Shown piece by piece: positions 58,823 to 64,000 of a DNA stretch of 64,000 bases. The notes under the pieces were generated by a model that was not told where the DNA came from, made no database searches, and worked only from the letters and a program-made list of their open reading frames with translations. The translations under genes were made by a program, and so were the position numbers. Position 1 is the stretch's first letter, and each line of letters starts with the position of its first letter. Origin of the DNA: Altererythrobacter lutimaris (lineage in GTDB: Bacteria > Pseudomonadota > Alphaproteobacteria > Sphingomonadales > Sphingomonadaceae); contig NZ_JABWTA010000001.1 in NCBI RefSeq assembly GCF_013371495.1, positions 2,206,693 to 2,270,692 on the forward strand. The letters are read 5' to 3'.

Positions 58823-61443
58823 GGCTTGAGCAAGTCCGCCAATCCGTCAAACGCACCGCCGGCGCGTGCCGGACCGCTGTCATGCTGTGGGCGAGGGCTT
58901 TTGTTCGAGTGTTGGCGCACGCCCTTGCCGCGTTTCCCACGATGCTGTTTCGCATCTTTCTCGCCGCTCCTGCCGCCTGAGCGTCGCTCCTCACGACGAG
59001 GGCCTGGCCTTCGCGGCCGCCAGGTCCATTGATCGGGAGCGGGTGGACCGAATGCACCCTCGGCCAAGACAGGTGCCCGATGCAACCGGAAGCCCGCGCC
59101 TCCGAGCAAGCGATGCAGGTTCGCTGCTTCCAATCCGATCGATACGCCAAGCGCTTCATCGATCACAAAGCGCACATTGCGGGCATTTCCCGCCTTGGCG
59201 CGTGCCTGGAAAGCTGCGCGCAAAATCTTCTCGGCCAAGTCGACACGGATGGCTTGCGAGCCTGCATGACGGTAGCCGGCGGGTAGTTGACCCTTGGCTA
59301 TTTGATCGCCGCTCAGCACAGGCAACATGGCCTCCTGACATGGCCGCGTGTCGAGCCCCAGCGCATGGAGCAATTGACGCGGAGCGGGCTTCAACAGAGC
59401 AGGCGCAAACACGTCGAGCGCGCCGAAAGTTACGCCGAGCTTTCGCAGAAATGGCCGCAGCTCTTTAGGCAGGTGTTGCAACCCGGCCTTCTCTCGCGCC
59501 ACCAAGCCGTTGCGCGCAATCAGCGTGTAAAGAAGCGCTCGTGCCTCCGAGCCTGCCTCCGGGTCGCGCGCTGCTTCTGCAAGCTTGCGCAAAGGCGCCA
59601 GCGTTTCCAATTGCGGCGCGAGCCATTGCTGTAGACCAGCTTCCAACCTGGCGCGAGCCGCATCCGGCAGCATTGTCACATCGCGGCTGAAGTCCAGGCG
59701 CGGCGTGCCGAGATCATCCGGCATCGTGATGGTCGCAAGTGAACGGCCTTGCCACTGGATCGCGCCCTTCGCGATCACCAGCTCGCTGAGACCCTCCGCA
59801 AGAAGCCAGTCCGCTCGCTGCGTGAGCAGTCCCGGCAGAGCTTTCTCACCTGCTGCAAGCAACATCTTGCGATCACTGGCGTTGACATCGGGATCGACTG
59901 AGAAACGAAACCCGTCGAGCTGACCGATGGTCTCGCCTTCGACAGTGATCTGGCCGCTCGCGCTCAGCTCAACCGGCAATTGCGCTCCGTCCTGGCCCAG
60001 CGATTTCATCAGTATGGTCGTCCTTCGATTGACAAAGCGCTCCGTCAACCTTGCATGTAGCGCATCAGACAGCCTTGCTTCCACCCCCCTTGCGCGCGCA
60101 GCCATTTCATCGCGGGCGAGCACCCAATCAGGTCGCTGGCAGATATAGGCCCAACTGCGAATGGCAGCGATGCGGCCTTGCAATGTGTCGATATCGCCCT
60201 GTGTCCGGTCGAGCTCAGCTATCCTGGCAGCGACATAATCCGCGCCGAGATAACCCTGGCTCAAATCCTGCCACAGCCGCGCAACGAAGCGTGCGTGGTT
60301 GTCCGCGCCAATACTGCGGAAGTCGGGCAGCTGGCACACCTCCCAGAAGCGTCGGACGTTGCCGGAGCCTTTGACGCTATCGCCAAGCGAAGTGCTGGCG
60401 AGATTTTTCAGAACGGCCAGATCAATCGCTTGCGGTGCGGCGCGCAGCATTGCTTCAGGCGGCGGAGATTCAAGATGCACGATGAGAGCCCCGAGGCTGT
60501 CAAAGCGCGGCTCGGCTTCACGCCAGAAGACGTGGCTCAGCGGCTGGAAGCGGTGTTCTTCAATCGCATAGACCTCTTCTTCGGTCAGCTCGTTGAGCAC
60601 TCCGCGATCGCCGCGCATGCCGGTGAGTGTGCCAAATGTTCCATCGCGTTGATGCCGTCCCGCGCGCCCGGCGATCTGTGCCATTTCAGCGGGTGTGAGG
60701 CGGCGCTTGCGCTTCCCATCGAATTTGGTGAGCGCGGCAAAGGCGACGTGACGCAAATCGAGGTTAAGGCCCATGCCAATCGCATCGGTGGCAACGATGT
60801 AATCAACTTCACCGTTTTGGAACAATTCGACCTGCTTGTTACGCGTTTCCGGTGAAAGCGCCCCCATCACAACCGCTGCGCCGCCGCGAAACCGGCGCAG
60901 CATCTCCGCCATGGCGTAGACTTGCTCGGCCGAGAAGGCGACGACCGCGCTGCGAGGGGGAAGGCGCGACAGTTTCGTTCCGCCAGTACAGCGCAGCGTC
61001 GAGAAACGTGGCCGCCCGATCATCTCTGCTTTGGGAAACAGGGATTTCACAATGGGCTCAAGCGTCGCGGAGCCAAGCAGCATGGTCTCCTGTCGGCCCC
61101 GCGCATGTAGCATTCGGTCTGTAAAAATATGCCCGCGCTCCGGATCGGCCGCGAGCTGCGCTTCATCCAGCGCGACAAATGCATAGTCCTTGTGCCTCGG
61201 CATCGCTTCGGCGGTGCACAGGAAATAGCGCGCATCGGGCGGCTCGATGCGCTCTTCACCGGTAATCAAGGCGACCTGATTGTCACCTTTGATCGCCCGC
61301 ACCCGGTCGTAAACTTCGCGCGCCAGCAGCCGCAGCGGAAAGCCGATCGCTCCGCTGGAATGGCCGCACATCCGCTCGATAGCCAAATGCGTCTTGCCGG
61401 TATTGGTGGGTCCGAGGACCGCTTTGATCGCGCCGTCGCTCAT
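58819..61443 (-). CDS. Suv3-like RNA/DNA helicase
   Basis: An 874-residue superfamily 2 helicase related to mitochondrial SUV3. Walker A GPTNTGKT is at 11-18, DEAQ in VALDEAQLA, GSATLEPI (motif III), VATDAIGMGLN (motif V) and QIAGRAGRH (motif VI) follow in order. The C-terminal ~250 residues are extra and end in a basic tail rich in Arg/Lys, likely disordered. In alphaproteobacteria this family works with polynucleotide phosphorylase-type RNA decay; that link is inference. It heads the unit with the S4 protein and fdxA. Confidence 0.92.
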   Translation of the reverse strand: MSDGAIKAVLGPTNTGKTHLAIERMCGHSSGAIGFPLRLLAREVYDRVRAIKGDNQVALITGEERIEPPDARYFLCTAEAMPRHKDYAFVALDEAQLAADPERGHIFTDRMLHARGRQETMLLGSATLEPIVKSLFPKAEMIGRPRFSTLRCTGGTKLSRLPPRSAVVAFSAEQVYAMAEMLRRFRGGAAVVMGALSPETRNKQVELFQNGEVDYIVATDAIGMGLNLDLRHVAFAALTKFDGKRKRRLTPAEMAQIAGRAGRHQRDGTFGTLTGMRGDRGVLNELTEEEVYAIEEHRFQPLSHVFWREAEPRFDSLGALIVHLESPPPEAMLRAAPQAIDLAVLKNLASTSLGDSVKGSGNVRRFWEVCQLPDFRSIGADNHARFVARLWQDLSQGYLGADYVAARIAELDRTQGDIDTLQGRIAAIRSWAYICQRPDWVLARDEMAARARGVEARLSDALHARLTERFVNRRTTILMKSLGQDGAQLPVELSASGQITVEGETIGQLDGFRFSVDPDVNASDRKMLLAAGEKALPGLLTQRADWLLAEGLSELVIAKGAIQWQGRSLATITMPDDLGTPRLDFSRDVTMLPDAARARLEAGLQQWLAPQLETLAPLRKLAEAARDPEAGSEARALLYTLIARNGLVAREKAGLQHLPKELRPFLRKLGVTFGALDVFAPALLKPAPRQLLHALGLDTRPCQEAMLPVLSGDQIAKGQLPAGYRHAGSQAIRVDLAEKILRAAFQARAKAGNARNVRFVIDEALGVSIGLEAANLHRLLGGAGFRLHRAPVLAEGAFGPPAPDQWTWRPRRPGPRREERRSGGRSGEKDAKQHRGKRGKGVRQHSNKSPRPQHDSGPARAGGAFDGLADLLKP

Positions 61444-61663
61444 GTATCTCGTTACTTGCCAGCGGGTATAACGCCCGGCAACTGTGAGCGATCCTTGAAG
61501 GCAGCGATATGCCCATCAATGTCATGACGTATTGAGCGCGGTCTCAGCCGGCGTAGCTTCAGAACGCTTTGTCGCTTATGGGAATCGCCCGGTCGCAGCT
61601 TAAGCTCAAATTTACTTTGATTGCGCCAGATTTTCCGTCAGAGAGCCACAACAAGTCGGGCGC

Positions 61664-63268
61664 ATGGGAGTAAGAGCCGTGGTCGCAAGCAGCGATCCCA
61701 ATCTTGACGCGACACAATCTGCAGATCGCCGCGAAGCAGCGCACGCGCCAGCTGTGAAGCTCAAGCTCGCGCGCGCCAAAGGCCTGCGTGACCGCTTCGA
61801 TGCATGGCGCGACAATGCTTCACATCGCCTGTCGAATGCTGATCTCGCGCCGGACCTTGCTTCGAACATTGGCAGCGGTCGCTGGTTCAGAGGCCTCGGC
61901 ACCATGCTGGGCCTTGGAGCGATTGCGCTTGCCTTCTGGCCAAACCTCACGCCGCTTGAAGCCATGCCTGCGATGGAAATTGATGACTCCATGCAGGCTG
62001 AATTCGAGCATCAGGCAATAGCCCCGCTCGCTTTGGGGGCAAGCACAGGGACCATAGCCAAGCCGGCCGCGACGGTTATACCGCTTGCTGCGGCGCCGGA
62101 ACGCCCCCAGATCAATGTCGTCACAACGCTGACCAGCGGCGATAGCATGGCAAGCACATTGCAGCGTGCGGGTGTTGGTCGTGGCGATGCCGATCGGATT
62201 GCACAGCTGGTGGCGGGAGCCATTCCACTGGAAGAGCTCAAAGCCGGCACGCAAGTCGACATTGTATTGGGTCGTCGGCCTGAGCCGGGCGCGCCGCGTC
62301 CGCTGGACCAGCTCAGTTTCCGCGCCCGCTTCGATCTGGAACTGATTGTCGATCGCAACGACCAGAACCTGTCGCTCACCCGCAATGTCATCCGCGTGGA
62401 TGACACACCCCTGCGTATTCGCGGTGTCGTGGGATCTAGCCTTTACCGCTCGATGCGCGCGGCTGGCGCTCCAGCCAATGCGGTCCAGGCCTTCATTCGC
62501 ACGCTCGATGATCAAGTCGACCTCAATCGGAGTGTCGCAGCGACTGACGAGTTTGACATGATCATCGCCTATCGCCGTGCTGCCACGGGCGAGCGTCAAG
62601 CTGGCGAACTGCTCTATGCCGGTATCGACCGTGGTGGCGAGCCCAAAACGCAGCTGATGCGCTGGGGCAAGGAAGGCCGCTTTTACGAAGCATCGGGCGT
62701 CGGAGAGCAACGCAGCGGTCTGGTTGCGCCCGTGCCCGGCCGGATCAGTTCGGGCTACGGCATGCGCCGCCACCCGGTCTTGGGCTATCGCCGGATGCAC
62801 GCCGGAATCGACTTCCGGGCACGACACGGCACACCGATAGTCGCTGTGACAGATGGCACCGTGACGTCAGCCGGCCGCGCGGGTGGATGCGGTATCGCGG
62901 TAAGGCTCAAGCACGCCGGCAATCTCTCGACGCGCTATTGCCATATGAGCCGGATGTCGGTGCGGCGCGGCCAGACCGTCAAGCGGGGCCAAGTGATTGG
63001 CTATGTTGGTTCGACTGGCCTCTCAACCGGACCGCACCTCCATTACGAGATGTATCGCGGCAATCGCCATATCGATCCGCGTACCGTCAAGTTTGTGACC
63101 CGCGCGCAGCTTTCCGGACGAGAGTTGATGGATTTCCAAGCAGCTTTGCGCCGGCTGAAGACTGTGCCGGTTGGTGCTGCTCAAGAAGATCTGACAAAGC
63201 TGCCAAGTGAAAGTGAAGAGCCAGCGCGCGAGATCGAGAAGCTCAGCGATCCTGACGCAGTGATCTGA
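61664..63268 (+). CDS. M23-family peptidoglycan metalloendopeptidase
   Basis: A 534-residue membrane-anchored peptidase. A transmembrane segment (TMLGLGAIALAFWP) is at about 84-97; a ~170-residue region with LysM/OapA-like folds follows; the M23 domain near the C-terminus has HAGIDF (first zinc ligand His and Asp), GYGMRRHPVLGYRRMH and HLHYEMY with the active-site His pair. It cleaves peptide crosslinks in peptidoglycan. Divergent from the helicase gene across 220 bp. Confidence 0.92.
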   Translation: MGVRAVVASSDPNLDATQSADRREAAHAPAVKLKLARAKGLRDRFDAWRDNASHRLSNADLAPDLASNIGSGRWFRGLGTMLGLGAIALAFWPNLTPLEAMPAMEIDDSMQAEFEHQAIAPLALGASTGTIAKPAATVIPLAAAPERPQINVVTTLTSGDSMASTLQRAGVGRGDADRIAQLVAGAIPLEELKAGTQVDIVLGRRPEPGAPRPLDQLSFRARFDLELIVDRNDQNLSLTRNVIRVDDTPLRIRGVVGSSLYRSMRAAGAPANAVQAFIRTLDDQVDLNRSVAATDEFDMIIAYRRAATGERQAGELLYAGIDRGGEPKTQLMRWGKEGRFYEASGVGEQRSGLVAPVPGRISSGYGMRRHPVLGYRRMHAGIDFRARHGTPIVAVTDGTVTSAGRAGGCGIAVRLKHAGNLSTRYCHMSRMSVRRGQTVKRGQVIGYVGSTGLSTGPHLHYEMYRGNRHIDPRTVKFVTRAQLSGRELMDFQAALRRLKTVPVGAAQEDLTKLPSESEEPAREIEKLSDPDAVI

Positions 63269-63341
63269 TCTGGCGTTGCGCGGCCGAGGGCAAGCCACAA
63301 GCATTTGCAGTTGCGCGCAATTTGCGGCAACACTCGCGCCC

Positions 63342-64000
63342 ATGACGGGATCCTATCCAAATATGCGCATGCGCCGCACCAGAGCGAGCGCCTGGAGCCG
63401 GAATCTCCACCGCGAGACACAGCTCACACCATCAGACTTGATCTGGCCCATGTTCGTGACATCGGGTGAGGACGTCGAAGAGCCCATCGCAACGCTGCCC
63501 GGTGTGTCGCGCTGGTCAGTCGACGGGATTGTCGCGCGGGCGAAAGAGGCTGTGCGTCTCGGTATTCCGGTGATCGCGCTGTTCCCCAATACGCCGCCAG
63601 ACAAGCGGTCAGACGACGGGGCGGAGGCGCTCAATCCGGACAATCTGATGTGCCGCGCGATCAAAGCGGTGAAGGATACTTGCGGCGAGGACTTGGGCGT
63701 GCTGACCGATGTCGCGCTCGACCCGTATACGGCGCATGGACAAGACGGTCTCGTCAATGATGCGGGCTATGTCGTCAATGACGAGACGGTTGCTGTGCTG
63801 GTCGATCAGGCGCTCAATCAGGCCGAGGCGGGTGCTGACATCATTGCCCCCTCCGACATGATGGACGGCCGCGTTCATGCGATCCGTATCGCGCTGGAAA
63901 TGAACAGCCAACCAAACGTCCAGATCATGAGCTATGCGGCGAAATATGCGAGCGCATTTTACGGCCCGTTTCGCGACGCGGTTGGCAGTGGCGGGCTGCT
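63342..64000 (+). CDS. hemB: Porphobilinogen synthase (5' part)
   Basis: The first 219 residues of 5-aminolevulinate dehydratase, cut by the right edge (family about 330). It makes porphobilinogen from two 5-aminolevulinates. Visible parts: MRRTRASAWSRNLHRETQLTPSDLIWPMFV (in part), VALDPYTAHGQDGLV (metal-site region), IIAPSDMMDGR and SYAAKYASAFYGPFRDA. The Lys of the active site falls in the SYAAKYAS segment. Start at 63342. Confidence 0.96.
   Translation, partial: MTGSYPNMRMRRTRASAWSRNLHRETQLTPSDLIWPMFVTSGEDVEEPIATLPGVSRWSVDGIVARAKEAVRLGIPVIALFPNTPPDKRSDDGAEALNPDNLMCRAIKAVKDTCGEDLGVLTDVALDPYTAHGQDGLVNDAGYVVNDETVAVLVDQALNQAEAGADIIAPSDMMDGRVHAIRIALEMNSQPNVQIMSYAAKYASAFYGPFRDAVGSGGL

Overview
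The window is a continuous, gene-dense, GC-rich stretch of an alphaproteobacterial chromosome. Gene content points to the Sphingomonadales, most likely the Erythrobacteraceae: a UrcA-family protein, a PopZ (DUF2497) protein beside tolC, a ThiS-ThiG fusion, DUF6489 and DUF1491 proteins, a Suv3-like helicase next to an S4 protein, and a hemE-linked origin region. The family-level call is inference from gene content. I saw no rRNA, tRNA, CRISPR array, prophage or insertion sequence.

Layout. 1-3956: minus-strand suf (Fe-S assembly) operon read from an IscR-like Rrf2 regulator through sufB to sufC (cut by the window edge), with four small non-suf genes between sufB and sufC. 4089-5045: AraC-type regulator. 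5131-5254: candidate minus-strand small RNA with its own terminator. 5408-13031: pyrD, gamma-glutamyltransferase, acyl-CoA ligase, aquaporin, pyruvyl-transferase-like protein, Nramp-like transporter. 13060-15285 (minus): MerC-like protein under a candidate Zur/Fur-type box, ThiS-ThiG fusion, two unknown proteins. 15392-18763: heme A synthase, cutA, exported protein, rplM-rpsI. 18872-24533: small membrane proteins, phosphoesterase, UrcA protein, LytTR two-component pair, class I fumarase. 24703-30060: PIMT-like protein, TolC, PopZ, ferredoxin, CBS protein, erpA, exonuclease III. 30137-33831: two cold-shock-domain proteins, small proteins, SleB hydrolase, DUF1491, thioesterase. 33821-38879 (all minus): ptsN, hpf, dnaQ, coaE, aroE, maf, ppsR.

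At 38880-39231 transcription direction switches. This intergenic region has a 34-bp AT-rich block, degenerate DnaA-box-like 9-mers and three GANTC sites, and lies between ppsR (RP001-type) and hemE, the arrangement known at the Caulobacter and Rickettsia origins. I read it as the likely chromosomal oriC. To its right, mostly on the plus strand, are hemE, hemJ, rho, a BLUF photoreceptor, mnmE, mnmG, rsmG, parA and parB, with four parS or parS-like 16-mers between 45.7 and 48.3 kb. PopZ, ParA, ParB, parS and the candidate origin therefore all sit within about 24 kb.

50137-64000: free-methionine sulfoxide reductase, PQQ-type sugar dehydrogenase, DUF815 ATPase, acyl-CoA dehydrogenase, TsaC/Sua5, a lipoprotein, a GIN-domain lipoprotein with a tandem operator-like motif, carD, ferredoxin fdxA, S4 protein and Suv3-like helicase, an M23 peptidase, and the 5' part of hemB.

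Most genes are housekeeping. The main points for a second look are the candidate oriC/parS region, the candidate small RNA at 5.1-5.25 kb, the ThiS-ThiG fusion with an internal GG, the four-gene insertion in the suf operon, a PIMT-like protein without a normal SAM loop, a transporter without the Nramp metal motif, and several uncharacterised operator-like dyads.
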